Shown: positions 8,750 to 18,197, counted from the first letter of the stretch. The stretch: 64,000 nucleotides of DNA from Ulvibacterium sp965228935 (GCF_965228935.1 NZ_OZ245846.1:5146001-5210000), one strand, 5' to 3'. Made by a program: numbers and translations. The notes: a model not told the origin generated them from the sequence alone.

Positions 8750-10321
8750 CTATTGATAGGTCTTTGCCAATATCTCCTGCATAATGGGGTAATCCTCGTC
8801 CAGATCTTTGTACTTCTTTCGTTCCTCTAAAAGGGCATCCTTCATTTTTTCAACAATGTCCGTGTACCTCGCTTCATTAATGGCATTGTGAAGTTCCTTG
8901 GGGTCTTCCTGCAAATCATAAAATTCCCATTGCGGTTCCGTGATCTCTTTGGAGGTTCCTTTCATCCCCAAATCCTGCCCGTAAAAAAAGGCCAGTTTGT
9001 AGCGATCATCACGGATACCAAAGTGTGCAGGCCTATAGGGATGATGTAACCAATATCTATAATACATCTGTTTCCGCCAATCCTCAGGAGGATTTCCCTC
9101 CAATATCCCCCTAAAACTTTTCCCTTGCATATAGTCGGGGGTATCAATACCCGCATAATCCGCCAATAAAGCGGCAAAATCGATATTCAGGATAATATCA
9201 TCGATACGCTGGCCTCCCTGTATTTTTTTGGGATACTGTATTACAAAGGGCATTCTAAGGGATTCCTCATAAATTAACCGTTTGTCAAAAAATCCATGTT
9301 CTCCCAAAAAATAGCCCTGATCCGCGGTATAGATCACTATGGTATTATCGGCAATACCTTCCTCTTCCAGATAATCAAGTAATTTTCCAATGTTATCATC
9401 AATGGCGGCCCCACAACGCATAAAATCCTTGACAAATTTTTGGTATATCTTTTTCCGCTTTTGGATACTGTCCAGTCCATCCAAAGGATAAGGCAATCCG
9501 GGATAGGATGTCCAAAATTTATCCGGATTTTTGGTCGCTTCTTGCCATCGAGCACCCAAACGCTCCAAAATCTGGCCCCCAAAGGTTCTTCCCGTGGTTT
9601 CCCTACCAAAATCCAATAACGATTCCGGTTCGGGGATTTCAATATCCGTGTACAGCGAGGCAAACCTTTCAGGGTAGTGAAAAGGCTCATGCGTGGCCTT
9701 AAAATTACAGAACATCAGAAATGGTTTTAGGCTGTCCCGCTTTTCCAAATGTTCTATGGTTAGATCAGCAATGACATCCGTGGAAAAACCAGGATAGGTA
9801 GTACCTCCGGAACCATCGTGCCCATCCTTCCATCCTTCCTTTTCTTTGAGTATCGGGTCCCAATAGGATCCCTGACCCGGAAGTACATTGAAATAATCAA
9901 ACCCCTCCGGTTGTTCCACCAAGTGCCATTTGCCTATCACCGCGGTTTGATACCCAGCTTTCCCAAGGGTCTTGGCGATATTGGGATGGCCTTTTGGAAG
10001 CGGTTCATTGAGGGTATATACCTGATTGATATGACTATATTGACCGGTAAGGATACTGCCCCTACTGGGGGTGCAAATGGAATTGGTGCAAAAGGCATTA
10101 TTGAGCACCGCCCCGTTCCGGGCCATACGCTTTATGTTATCGTTCTGTACATAATCGGCCAAAATGCCGCCGTAAATGCCCCATGCCTGTGAGGTATGAT
10201 CATCGGAAAGTATAAAAAGGATATTGGGTCGTTCAGGTTCCGGCACCTCTTTTTTTGATTCACAGCTCAAGAAACAGATACAGGATACGATGGCAAAGAA
10301 ATAGTGTACAGGTCTGGACAT
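8750..10321 (-). CDS. secreted sulfatase, lipoprotein
   Basis: A type I sulfatase of 523 residues that removes sulfate esters, probably from algal or host polysaccharide. A lipobox-like segment ends at C20. The metal-binding SDD is at 39-41, and the formylglycine motif CTPSR at 83-87 gives C83 as the modified residue. YTADQGYFLGEHG near residue 330 carries further metal ligands. No SusC/SusD pair or maturase gene is nearby, so this is an isolated sulfatase gene. The substrate is unknown. Confidence 0.92.
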   Translation of the reverse strand: MSRPVHYFFAIVSCICFLSCESKKEVPEPERPNILFILSDDHTSQAWGIYGGILADYVQNDNIKRMARNGAVLNNAFCTNSICTPSRGSILTGQYSHINQVYTLNEPLPKGHPNIAKTLGKAGYQTAVIGKWHLVEQPEGFDYFNVLPGQGSYWDPILKEKEGWKDGHDGSGGTTYPGFSTDVIADLTIEHLEKRDSLKPFLMFCNFKATHEPFHYPERFASLYTDIEIPEPESLLDFGRETTGRTFGGQILERLGARWQEATKNPDKFWTSYPGLPYPLDGLDSIQKRKKIYQKFVKDFMRCGAAIDDNIGKLLDYLEEEGIADNTIVIYTADQGYFLGEHGFFDKRLIYEESLRMPFVIQYPKKIQGGQRIDDIILNIDFAALLADYAGIDTPDYMQGKSFRGILEGNPPEDWRKQMYYRYWLHHPYRPAHFGIRDDRYKLAFFYGQDLGMKGTSKEITEPQWEFYDLQEDPKELHNAINEARYTDIVEKMKDALLEERKKYKDLDEDYPIMQEILAKTYQ

Positions 10322-10376
10322 TTTCTTTTTGGTTTTAAGTTGCGTTTACAATGCTATAGGATGGGAAAGCAAGATA

Positions 10377-11150
10377 CTAGATTTTTTTGGCCTCTTCCCA
10401 AAACACATCCATTTCGGCCAAGGTCATATCTTTTAGGGATTTTCCGTTTTCATCTGCCTTTTGCTCCAAATATTGAAAGCGCTTTATGAACTTTTTATTG
10501 GTGCGCTCCAAGGCATTTTCAGGATTCACTTTTAGAAATCGGGCATAATTGATCATCGAAAAAAGTACGTCCCCAAATTCCGATTCAATACGATCCGGAT
10601 TCGATTTTGAAACCTCGTCCTGTAATTCTTCCAACTCTTCCTGCACCTTTAGGAAGACCTGTTCCGGCTTTTCCCAATCAAAACCCAGCCCGGCGACCTT
10701 GTCCTGAACACGATTTGCCTTTACCAAGGCAGGTAAACTGTTGGGGACACCTTCCAAAACACTCTTTTTACCTTCCTTCAATTTTATGGCCTCCCAGTTC
10801 TGTTTTACCTGCTCCTCATTCTCCACGTTTACATCGCCATAAATATGGGGGTGCCTATTAATCAACTTTTCACAGATATCGTTGCATACATCGGCCATAT
10901 CAAAATCCTGGGTCTCCGAGCCGATTTTGGCATAAAAAATAATGTGTAGGAGCAAATCCCCCAACTCCTTCTTTACCTCCTCCAGGTCATTTTCTAGAAT
11001 GGCATCCCCCAATTCATAGGTCTCCTCTATGGTAAGGTACCTAAGGGTTTGCATAGTCTGTTTCTTGTCCCATGGACATTGGGCACGGAGCTCGTCCATT
11101 ATGGTCAGTAAACGATCAAACGCTTGTAATTGTGCCTTTCTGGAATTCAT
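10377..11150 (-). CDS. mazG: nucleoside triphosphate pyrophosphohydrolase MazG
   Basis: Hydrolyses NTPs to NMP and PPi and tempers (p)ppGpp-linked stress. Two MazG modules are visible: TIEETYELGDAI with KKELGDLLLHIIFYAKI in the first half, and VQEELEELQDEV with EFGDVLFSMINYAR in the second. At 257 residues it has the normal full length. I chose ATG 11150 over the TTG at 11168 because the -7 promoter element occupies 11166-11173. Confidence 0.93.
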   Translation of the reverse strand: MNSRKAQLQAFDRLLTIMDELRAQCPWDKKQTMQTLRYLTIEETYELGDAILENDLEEVKKELGDLLLHIIFYAKIGSETQDFDMADVCNDICEKLINRHPHIYGDVNVENEEQVKQNWEAIKLKEGKKSVLEGVPNSLPALVKANRVQDKVAGLGFDWEKPEQVFLKVQEELEELQDEVSKSNPDRIESEFGDVLFSMINYARFLKVNPENALERTNKKFIKRFQYLEQKADENGKSLKDMTLAEMDVFWEEAKKI

Positions 11151-11165
11151 AAAAACCAATTTTGG

Positions 11166-11173
11166 CAAAAGTA
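11166..11173 (-). promoter_or_regulatory. probable -7 promoter element of mazG
   Basis: On the minus strand this reads TACTTTTG, fitting TAnnTTTG, 16 bases upstream of the mazG ATG. It argues against the longer TTG-initiated frame. Confidence 0.4.
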
Positions 11174-11269
11174 CAAAGACCCCAACTTTCTAAGTGTGGA
11201 AAATTTGGAGTATTTTAGGAAACCAAGAAACAACGAAACTACCTAGGCAAGTACGTATTCCAAACCAAA

Positions 11270-12259
11270 ATGGCCCTCAATAAAAGACTATTCTTAAGTA
11301 TCTCCACCGTCTTAATCTGCCTTTTCTTGGTTCAGTGCAAATCGGAAGAGGAACCCGAATTCCTTCTTAGGGCCAGTCACCTGACCAATGAAAACCATAC
11401 TTGGTACAAGGCCTTTGAATATTTTGCGGAGATTCTGGAAGAACGGTCCAACGGACGGATTATACTTCAAAACTACCATTCCGAGCAATTGGCCAAGGAA
11501 ATAGAGGCCCTACGGATGATCCAGGCCGGAGTAATCGATATGACGGTAACCGGGTCTACCCTGAACAATTGGATCGAGATCATGGCCTTTTGTGAGATGC
11601 CCTTCCTTCTTCGGGATGAAGCGCATATGGATCAGTTGATCCATGGGCCCATAGGCAAGCGGATGGAGCGAGAGATGCGCGAAAAAACCGGTTTTAGGGC
11701 CTTGGGTTATTTTCAGCGCGGACCTCGGCACCTCACTTCCAACCGTCCGATTCAACATCCGGACGATTTAAAGGGCCTTATCATTAGGGTTCCCAATGTG
11801 CCCTCCTTTGTTACGGCTTGGCAGGCTTTGGGGGCCAAACCCACACCGATGTCCTTTTCCGAGGTGTTTACTTCTTTACAACAAGGTACTATAGAGGCCC
11901 AAGAAAATCCCTTTGCCATGATCAAGGCGGCCGGTTTTGCCGAGGTTCAAGAATATGTTAACCTTACCGCCCATGTGGTCAGTTGGACCTATCCCGTAAT
12001 CGGAGAGAAACAATTTCAGGCCTTCCCGGAGGATCTCAAAAAAGTTTTCTTGGAAGCTGCCCGCGATATGCAGGAATTTGAGCGTCAATTGTTTTTGGAA
12101 AACGAAAAGGAAGTACAGGACGAGCTGAAGGCCCAGGGGATGCAATTAGTGGAAGTTGACAAGGAAAGTTTCGCAAAGAAGTCCCAAAAGGCCCTATTTG
12201 AAAGCCTATCACCGGAGATGCAGAAAGTGCACCAAGAAATTGTAGCGTTACGAAAATGA
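11270..12259 (+). CDS. TRAP transporter substrate-binding protein (DctP family), lipoprotein
   Basis: The ligand-capturing subunit of a tripartite ATP-independent transporter, 329 residues. It carries a lipobox-like LFLVQC near residue 24, so it is membrane-tethered rather than freely periplasmic. The conserved substrate-carboxylate arginine lies in LIIRVPNVPSF, and GTIEAQENP is the second family signature. These point to an organic acid ligand, typically sugar acids, sialic acid or dicarboxylates, though which one cannot be read. It overlaps the Q subunit by four bases (ATGA). Confidence 0.92.
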   Translation: MALNKRLFLSISTVLICLFLVQCKSEEEPEFLLRASHLTNENHTWYKAFEYFAEILEERSNGRIILQNYHSEQLAKEIEALRMIQAGVIDMTVTGSTLNNWIEIMAFCEMPFLLRDEAHMDQLIHGPIGKRMEREMREKTGFRALGYFQRGPRHLTSNRPIQHPDDLKGLIIRVPNVPSFVTAWQALGAKPTPMSFSEVFTSLQQGTIEAQENPFAMIKAAGFAEVQEYVNLTAHVVSWTYPVIGEKQFQAFPEDLKKVFLEAARDMQEFERQLFLENEKEVQDELKAQGMQLVEVDKESFAKKSQKALFESLSPEMQKVHQEIVALRK

Positions 12260-12726
12260 GGATTTTAAGAAAATATGTGGCCACTTTCCTAAAATATGGG
12301 ACCTTGATCAGTTCCTTGGGACTCATTGTCTCTACTGTCATACAAATCTATGCTCGATTCTATATGGAAAGTGCCCCCTCATGGACCGAGGAATCCGCAC
12401 GTTTCTTTTTTATCTATGCCATGGCCTTCGCCTCAGGCCTCGCCATGAAAGATGGCTTTTATGTCCATTTTGATGTTTTCTTCAATCGGTTGGGCAAAAA
12501 ATTACAGCGATGGGTCACTCATTTTATATCCCTATTGACCATAGTATTGTTTATGGTGTTGATGCTATACGGCATCCAATTTGTCCTACAAGGGCTTCCG
12601 GAGCGTTCCCCCAGTCTTGAGGTTCCCATGTCCATTGCCTTTGCCAGTATGATCCTTATGGGACTTTCCGTAAGCTTTTTTGCGCTTTTGGACTTCCTGA
12701 AAACTTTAAAAAAACAGAAACATTGA
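12256..12726 (+). CDS. TRAP transporter small permease (DctQ family)
   Basis: A 156-residue protein with four membrane segments and the DctQ landmark SWTEESARFFFIYAMAFA. It bridges the binding protein and the large permease. It is coupled to its neighbours by an ATGA overlap upstream and a one-base gap downstream. Confidence 0.92.
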   Translation: MRILRKYVATFLKYGTLISSLGLIVSTVIQIYARFYMESAPSWTEESARFFFIYAMAFASGLAMKDGFYVHFDVFFNRLGKKLQRWVTHFISLLTIVLFMVLMLYGIQFVLQGLPERSPSLEVPMSIAFASMILMGLSVSFFALLDFLKTLKKQKH

Positions 12727-12727
12727 T

Positions 12728-14002
12728 ATGATCTGGGTATTGTTGTTGGTCTTTGTCGTTTGCTTGTTGTTTCGCGTACCCATTGCCTTTGCGTTGGGAC
12801 TTTCCTGCCTTTTCTATTTGCTTCTTGAGGGAATTCCCCTGATCGTGGTCCCGATGAAAATGTATTCCGGCATCGATGTATTTGTACTGCTCAGTATTCC
12901 CGGATTTATCCTAGCGGGCAATCTGATGAACCACGGCGGCCTTACCGCAAAGATCATTTCGTTTTGCAACCATCTTATGGGCCATATCCGGGGAGGTTTG
13001 GCCCTGGCCAATATTGGCGCCTCCATGCTTTTTGCCGGAATTTCCGGTACTGCCGTATCCGATACCGCAAGTATTGGGGCCGTAATGATACCGGCCATGA
13101 AGAAGGAAGGCTATGATGCCAGTTTCTCCTGTGCCATTACCGCGGCGTCCTCTACCGTGGGACCTATCATCCCGCCCAGTGTCCCCATGATCATCGCCGC
13201 CACCTTAAGTGGCTTGTCCGTTGGCCGACTGTTCCTGGCCGGGGCAATTCCCGGATTCCTTCTGGGTTTCGGACTCATGGGCATAGCCTACTACATTGCG
13301 GTAAAAAAGAAATACCCCAAACATCCCAGAAGCAACATTGGGCAGATAGCCAAAGGGTTTCTGGACACCTTTTGGTCGCTCCTGATGACCTTTATCATCC
13401 TATTTGGCATTATTGGTGGGGTATTTACCCCTACGGAAGCATCGATCATTGCTGTTTTATATGCTTTAATGGTCGGGATGTTCGTCTATCGTAAACTGAA
13501 TTTTAAGAATATTCTGGTCATCGTGTTGGATTCCATGAAGACCTCGGCCTCCTTGATGGTACTGGTGGGCTTCGCCAATCTTTTTGGGTGGATCTTGATC
13601 ACCGAACAATTGCCCCAATTGATTTCCAGTGAAATACTGGCCTTTTCGGAGAACAAATATGTGGTGCTTTTGTTGATTAATATCCTATTGATCTTGGTCG
13701 GCACTTTTATGGAGACCATTGCCGCTTTATTGGTCCTCTTTCCCATTTTGTTGAAAGTGGCCCTGGCCGTGGATGTAGATCCCATTCATTTTGCGGTCAT
13801 TGCACTACTGAACCTGATGATCGGGCTTACCACCCCTCCTTTGGGAATCTGTCTCTTTGTGTCTTCCAGCATTGGTAAGGTATCCATCGGCAAGGTGAGT
13901 ATGGCGGGGCTTCCCTTCCTCACCATAAGCATCCTGGTACTAATCTTGGTTACCTTGTTTCCACAGCTATCACTCTTCCTTCCGGATCTCTTTATGGACT
14001 GA
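12728..14002 (+). CDS. TRAP transporter large permease (DctM family)
   Basis: The ion-coupled transport subunit, 424 residues with about twelve hydrophobic segments. Family motifs include FVLLSIPGFILAGNLMNHGG, the SGTAVSDTASIG loop and SSTVGPIIPPS. It completes the P-Q-M transporter. The isomerase and deacylase genes follow on the same strand. Confidence 0.94.
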   Translation: MIWVLLLVFVVCLLFRVPIAFALGLSCLFYLLLEGIPLIVVPMKMYSGIDVFVLLSIPGFILAGNLMNHGGLTAKIISFCNHLMGHIRGGLALANIGASMLFAGISGTAVSDTASIGAVMIPAMKKEGYDASFSCAITAASSTVGPIIPPSVPMIIAATLSGLSVGRLFLAGAIPGFLLGFGLMGIAYYIAVKKKYPKHPRSNIGQIAKGFLDTFWSLLMTFIILFGIIGGVFTPTEASIIAVLYALMVGMFVYRKLNFKNILVIVLDSMKTSASLMVLVGFANLFGWILITEQLPQLISSEILAFSENKYVVLLLINILLILVGTFMETIAALLVLFPILLKVALAVDVDPIHFAVIALLNLMIGLTTPPLGICLFVSSSIGKVSIGKVSMAGLPFLTISILVLILVTLFPQLSLFLPDLFMD

Positions 14003-14059
14003 GAATTTTACGCTACTTTTAAGAAACCTAGGGTTAACACAAATTCTAAAAACCGAAGC

Positions 14060-14893
14060 ATGCGGACACGAAGAACTTTTTTACGACAAACGGGTGGATT
14101 GGCAGTAGGCACCTTACTCCTACCCTCATTTTCATGGGCATGGCCTGGAACGCAAAAATTTGGGGTACAATTGTACTCCTTTCGTGACGAAATGGCCAAG
14201 GATGCCAAAGGTACCTTGCAAAAGATCGCTTCCTTAGGGATTACGGAAATTGAATCGGCCCGAAGCCGAAAAGGACACTATTATGGGCTATCGCCCGAAG
14301 AAATGCAATCCACTTGTAAAGCTCTTGGGATGCAATTGGTGAGTGGCCATGTGCATTTGGACGATGCTTTTCAGAAAACCATGGAAGAGGCCGTGGAAGC
14401 CGAGCAGGAATATCTCATCTGTTCCTCCCTCCCCTCCAAGGGACAGACAGTAAGCAACTATAAGAAGGTGGCCGACGATTTTAATAAGGCCGGGGAGGCC
14501 TGCAAAAAAATGGGTTTGAAATTCGGGTATCACAACCACGAGTATGAATTTGAGTCGGACAAGGGGCAGGTACTGTATGACGTTCTTATGGACCATACCG
14601 AACCTGATCTGGTATATATGGAATTGGATCTGGGTTGGGTAATCGTAGCCGGTAAAGACCCCTTGGACTATTTTAAGAGATATCCGGGCCGTTTCCCCCT
14701 ATGGCATTTAAAGGATATGAATATGCGAAAAAAGGAAAGTACCGAATTCGGCAAAGGCGGATTGGACATCCCTACTATGATGGCACACCAAAAAGCATCC
14801 GGCGCAAAACATATTTTTATTGAACAGGAGGAATATGCCAGTACCCCTTTGGAAAGTATGCAACACAATATGGACTATCTAAACAATTTATAA
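14060..14893 (+). CDS. secreted sugar phosphate isomerase/epimerase-like TIM-barrel protein
   Basis: A 277-residue xylose-isomerase-like (AP_endonuc_2) TIM barrel. The N-terminus MRTRRTFLRQTGGLAVGTLL looks like a Tat signal (RRTFLRQ). Metal-site residues are plausible in YHNHEYEF, MELDLGW, WHLKDM and IEQEE. Periplasmic members of this family in Bacteroidota act on sugars or inositol-like compounds. Its place right after the TRAP genes suggests action on the imported or incoming substrate. The exact reaction is unknown. Confidence 0.83.
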   Translation: MRTRRTFLRQTGGLAVGTLLLPSFSWAWPGTQKFGVQLYSFRDEMAKDAKGTLQKIASLGITEIESARSRKGHYYGLSPEEMQSTCKALGMQLVSGHVHLDDAFQKTMEEAVEAEQEYLICSSLPSKGQTVSNYKKVADDFNKAGEACKKMGLKFGYHNHEYEFESDKGQVLYDVLMDHTEPDLVYMELDLGWVIVAGKDPLDYFKRYPGRFPLWHLKDMNMRKKESTEFGKGGLDIPTMMAHQKASGAKHIFIEQEEYASTPLESMQHNMDYLNNL

Positions 14894-14906
14894 ACATACT
14901 ATTAGA

Positions 14907-14957
14907 TCCTCCCCTTATCTGAGGCGAGGTGCTCCGCTTTGCGGAACAGAGGGGTGG
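14907..14957. repeat. intergenic REP-like palindrome
   Basis: The arms CCTCCCC and GAGGGG enclose a GCTCCGC-TTT-GCGGAAC hairpin. A related element at 16659-16721 also begins with a CTC-C-CTTA block and ends with GGAGG/GAGGGG. This looks like a dispersed flavobacterial intergenic repeat that may also act as a transcript-end or processing hairpin. Confidence 0.55.
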
Positions 14958-15004
14958 ATTAAGCATTTTCCAATACACCTTTTACCAATCTTGAAATACA
15001 CAAT

Positions 15005-16654
15005 ATGAAACATTCCCGCTTCCCCCATTTCATTTGGATAAGCCTGCTATTCATGGCCTGTTCATCGCCCAAAACCTATGATGTCCTTATTAAAAATGGA
15101 CAGATTTACGATGGTTCCGGCGAAAAATCCTTTACCGGGGATATTGCCATCAATGCCGATACCCTGGTCGCCATAGGTCAGCTCGAAAATGCAAAAGGAA
15201 CTTTGGAAATCGATGCTACGGGATTGGCGGTTGCCCCGGGTTTTATCAATATGCTCAGTTGGGCCAATGTCTCCTTGATCGAGGACGGACGTTCACAAGG
15301 GGATATCCGGCAAGGGGTTACTTTAGAGATATTGGGCGAAGGACATTCCATGGGGCCCCTGAACGATACCATGAAGCAAGAGATGAAAGCGGGCCAACAG
15401 GATATTACCTACGATATTCCCTGGACCACTTTAGGCGAATATCTAGAGTTTTTGGAGAAGAAAGGGGTATCCACCAACATCGCTTCCTTTGTAGGCAACG
15501 GTACCCTGCGCCAATATGTAATGGGCTATGAAAATCGAGTGCCCACCGCATCCGAAATGGATACCATGAAATATCTGGCCAATCAGGCTATGGAAGAGGG
15601 GGCCGTTGGGTTATCCACCGCCTTGATCTATGTACCCAGCGGCCATGCCCAGACCCCGGAAATTATTGAATTGGCCCAAGAAGTTGCCCAACACGATGGT
15701 ATGTACATCTCCCATGTCCGCAGCGAGGAGGGTGATCTCTTGAACGCCGTACGGGAGTTGATCACCGTTTCCCGGGAGGCGCAAATTTCGGCTGAAATCT
15801 ATCATTTTAAGGCCTCGGGCAATGCCAATTGGCATTTGTTGGACAGTGCCATACAATTGGTGGAGGATGCCCGTGCCGAAGGCCTACCCATTACCACGGA
15901 TATGTACATGTACAATGCCAGTTCCACAGGACTCAACGTGGTACTCCCTGAATGGGCCAAGGAAGGTGGCCATGCCGCTACCATGAAATTGATAGCACAG
16001 CCCGAACAGCGCAAAAAGATGATGGCGGAAATCGATTTTCATGTACCGCCGGACAAGATTCTATTGGTCGGGTTTCGCAACAAAGCCCTCCGGAACCTTA
16101 TCGGCAAGACCTTGGCAGAGGTAGCCGAAGAGCGACAAAAATCGCCCAACGAGACCTTGGTAGATTTGATTTACGAAGACGATAGCCGAATTCAAGTGGT
16201 CTATTTTTCCATGTCCGAGGACAATATCAAGGAGAAGCTGGCCTTGCCCTATATGAGCATTTGTTCGGATGCCGGTTCCTATACCAATGAGGGCGTGTTT
16301 TTAGAACAAAGTACCCATCCCAGGGCCTATGGTTCCTTTGCCCGTTTATTGGGGCATTATGTTCGGGAGGAAAAGGTAATTCCATTGGAAGAGGCCATTT
16401 ATAAGCTGACCACACTCCCAGCGACCAATTTAAAGATCAAAAAGCGTGGTGCACTACAAACCGGATTTTACGCCGATGTGGTGCTGTTCAATCCCGAGAC
16501 CATAACGGACAACGCCACTTTTGCCCAACCCCATCAATATGCTACGGGCGTACAGTACGTATTCGTAAACGGCACCCAGGTGTTGCAGGACGGGGAACAT
16601 ACGGGAGCCTTTCCGGGACGGGTGGTCCGCGGCCCCGGATGGACCGGTAAATAA
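15005..16654 (+). CDS. N-acyl-D-amino-acid deacylase-like amidohydrolase, lipoprotein
   Basis: A 549-residue member of the D-aminoacylase branch of the amidohydrolase superfamily, exported by a lipobox ending at C19 (LLFMAC). Later metal-site regions are present as SHVRSEEG, AEIYHFKASG and SDAGSY. The first metal motif, normally GFIDxHxH, is replaced by GFINMLSW at 79-86, so both histidines are missing. Family annotation would predict hydrolysis of N-acyl-D-amino acids, but the altered site makes this uncertain. Neighbours suggest catabolism of a TRAP substrate. Confidence 0.85.
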   Translation: MKHSRFPHFIWISLLFMACSSPKTYDVLIKNGQIYDGSGEKSFTGDIAINADTLVAIGQLENAKGTLEIDATGLAVAPGFINMLSWANVSLIEDGRSQGDIRQGVTLEILGEGHSMGPLNDTMKQEMKAGQQDITYDIPWTTLGEYLEFLEKKGVSTNIASFVGNGTLRQYVMGYENRVPTASEMDTMKYLANQAMEEGAVGLSTALIYVPSGHAQTPEIIELAQEVAQHDGMYISHVRSEEGDLLNAVRELITVSREAQISAEIYHFKASGNANWHLLDSAIQLVEDARAEGLPITTDMYMYNASSTGLNVVLPEWAKEGGHAATMKLIAQPEQRKKMMAEIDFHVPPDKILLVGFRNKALRNLIGKTLAEVAEERQKSPNETLVDLIYEDDSRIQVVYFSMSEDNIKEKLALPYMSICSDAGSYTNEGVFLEQSTHPRAYGSFARLLGHYVREEKVIPLEEAIYKLTTLPATNLKIKKRGALQTGFYADVVLFNPETITDNATFAQPHQYATGVQYVFVNGTQVLQDGEHTGAFPGRVVRGPGWTGK

Positions 16655-16658
16655 GTAA

Positions 16659-16721
16659 GCCTCGGTCCTCTCCTTAGTCAAGGGGAGGTAGCTTTCTACC
16701 CTGTCGAAAGACGGAGGGTTC
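16659..16721. repeat. intergenic REP-like palindrome, second copy
   Basis: Contains CTCTCCTTAGTCAAGGGGAG, a stem around AGTC, followed by a second hairpin and GACGGAGGG. It is related to the element at 14907-14957 and sits between the deacylase and the lactonase genes. Confidence 0.5.
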
Positions 16722-16769
16722 AAAAAATCAAATTTCTATTCGTACATTACCCTATCAAAATCAAATCCA

Positions 16770-17663
16770 ATGAAAAAATACTACCTCACCATTATCATTA
16801 TTCTTCTATTAAGCACCTACGGCAAGGCCCAAGGGAACCCCTTAATCGCAGACGGTGCGGAATTGACCCTAGTGGCGGAAGATTACGACTTTACCGAAGG
16901 CCCGGCCCTTGCCCCGAACGGCGATGTTTATTTTACGGACCAACCCAACGACCGTATCCTCAAATGGGATGCCGCCAGCAATACCGTGGAGACCTATTTG
17001 CAGCCTTCAGGCCGCTCTAATGGACTTTATTTTGACCATGACGGCAATCTGCTGTCTTGTGCCGATGAGAAGACGCAACTGTGGCGCATTGATACCGAAA
17101 AAAATGTTACCGTTTTGGTAGAGGATTTTGATGACAAAAAATTAAACGGGCCCAACGACCTTTGGGTAGACCCCAATGGGGGTATCTATTTTACCGATCC
17201 CTTTTACAAAAGACCTTGGTGGGAACACGAAGAACCGGAACAGGCCGCCAAACGGGTATATTACCTCACCCCGGATATGGGGGAGGTGCGAGTCGTGGCC
17301 GAAGACTATGTACAGCCCAATGGCATTATAGGTACGGCAGATGGGAAAACGCTCTATGTCGCGGATATTGGGGACAAAAAAACCTATTCCTATACGATGG
17401 ACGCCGATGGCAGCCTAAGCAATAAAAAACTCTTTGCCGAATTGGGTTCCGATGGGATGACGGTGGATAACCAGGGCAACGTATACCTCACCGGGGACGG
17501 GGTAACTGTTTTTGACAAAACTGGAAAGCAAATCCACCATATTCCTGTACCCGAAAAATGGACGGCCAATGTCACCTTTGGCGGACCCCAACAGGATATT
17601 TTGTTTATTACGGCCATGGACTCTGTCTATACCTTGGCGATGAAGGTCCACGGGGTACGGTAG
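16770..17663 (+). CDS. SMP-30/gluconolactonase/LRE family protein, secreted
   Basis: A 297-residue six-bladed beta-propeller with a signal peptide (cleavage likely after GKAQ). Calcium-site landmarks are FTEGPALAPNGDVYFTD, LNGPNDLWVDPNGGIYFTD and QPNGIIGTADGKTLYVAD. The family hydrolyses aldonolactones. With the TRAP transporter upstream, a periplasmic sugar-lactone step is plausible but inferred. It is the last gene before the cassette-like region. Confidence 0.9.
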   Translation: MKKYYLTIIIILLLSTYGKAQGNPLIADGAELTLVAEDYDFTEGPALAPNGDVYFTDQPNDRILKWDAASNTVETYLQPSGRSNGLYFDHDGNLLSCADEKTQLWRIDTEKNVTVLVEDFDDKKLNGPNDLWVDPNGGIYFTDPFYKRPWWEHEEPEQAAKRVYYLTPDMGEVRVVAEDYVQPNGIIGTADGKTLYVADIGDKKTYSYTMDADGSLSNKKLFAELGSDGMTVDNQGNVYLTGDGVTVFDKTGKQIHHIPVPEKWTANVTFGGPQQDILFITAMDSVYTLAMKVHGVR

Positions 17664-17803
17664 GAACACGTCTTGGAAAGAAAGGTATTTGTTTTTGATG
17701 ATCCCATTGGATAGCTATATATTGTATGTATTATCGGTTTTATACCTATATGGGCGTATAAAGCTGTATTTTACATCTATGAATAAGCTAGGTAAAATTC
17801 CAA
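17664..17803. repeat. border stretch with hairpin repeat (copy A at 17731-17790)
   Basis: Bases 17731-17790 are nearly the same as 20545-20605. Both carry TTTATRC and GTATAAA arms around an ATATGGGC core, followed by AAGCTRTATTTTA. No transposase lies next to either copy. The right half resembles the right arm of the site at 31696-31812, so this may be a decayed cassette junction. Confidence 0.6.
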
Positions 17804-18082
17804 ATGAAGCAGAAGCTCCTTCAATACGTTACTCCTTTAAGAATATGTACTGTCTATTTGATAATTCAAACTATCGTTTGGTACATTAGGATTCAGAAAT
17901 CAATTGAAAATGGCTATAACCCCGAACTGGGTGGGTTGGTGCCTTACATCCTTGGTGGACTGGCAATTATCACTTTTCTACTAGATTTAATTCTTTCTTC
18001 AATTCTTACACCAAAGACTAATTGGATTGTACAGTTTCTATTGATATTCATGGGGATTCTTGTATTCTTGCTTAGCTTGTAA
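17804..18082 (+). CDS. small hypothetical membrane protein
   Basis: A 92-residue protein with three hydrophobic segments at about 12-28, 45-65 and 72-91. The ATG start follows the copy-A repeat. The gene is A+T-rich compared with the chromosome to the left. It is the first gene of the cassette-like array and no family is recognised. Confidence 0.6.
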   Translation: MKQKLLQYVTPLRICTVYLIIQTIVWYIRIQKSIENGYNPELGGLVPYILGGLAIITFLLDLILSSILTPKTNWIVQFLLIFMGILVFLLSL

Positions 18083-18197
18083 TAAAAAAACCATACTCAA
18101 CAATATTTATGATTCAGCATTATTATCAAACCAACCGACAATTTTTCCTATCAACATTATTTCCGGATTGATAAAAGAGAAAATAAAGTAAGAATAG

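Noticed and set aside
8750..10321. Polysaccharide utilisation locus centred on the sulfatase
   Set aside because: No SusC/SusD pair, glycoside hydrolase set or sulfatase maturase lies nearby.
17689..17889. Plus-strand open frame of 66 residues
   Set aside because: It runs through the 60-base repeat and overlaps the better-supported membrane protein gene in another frame.
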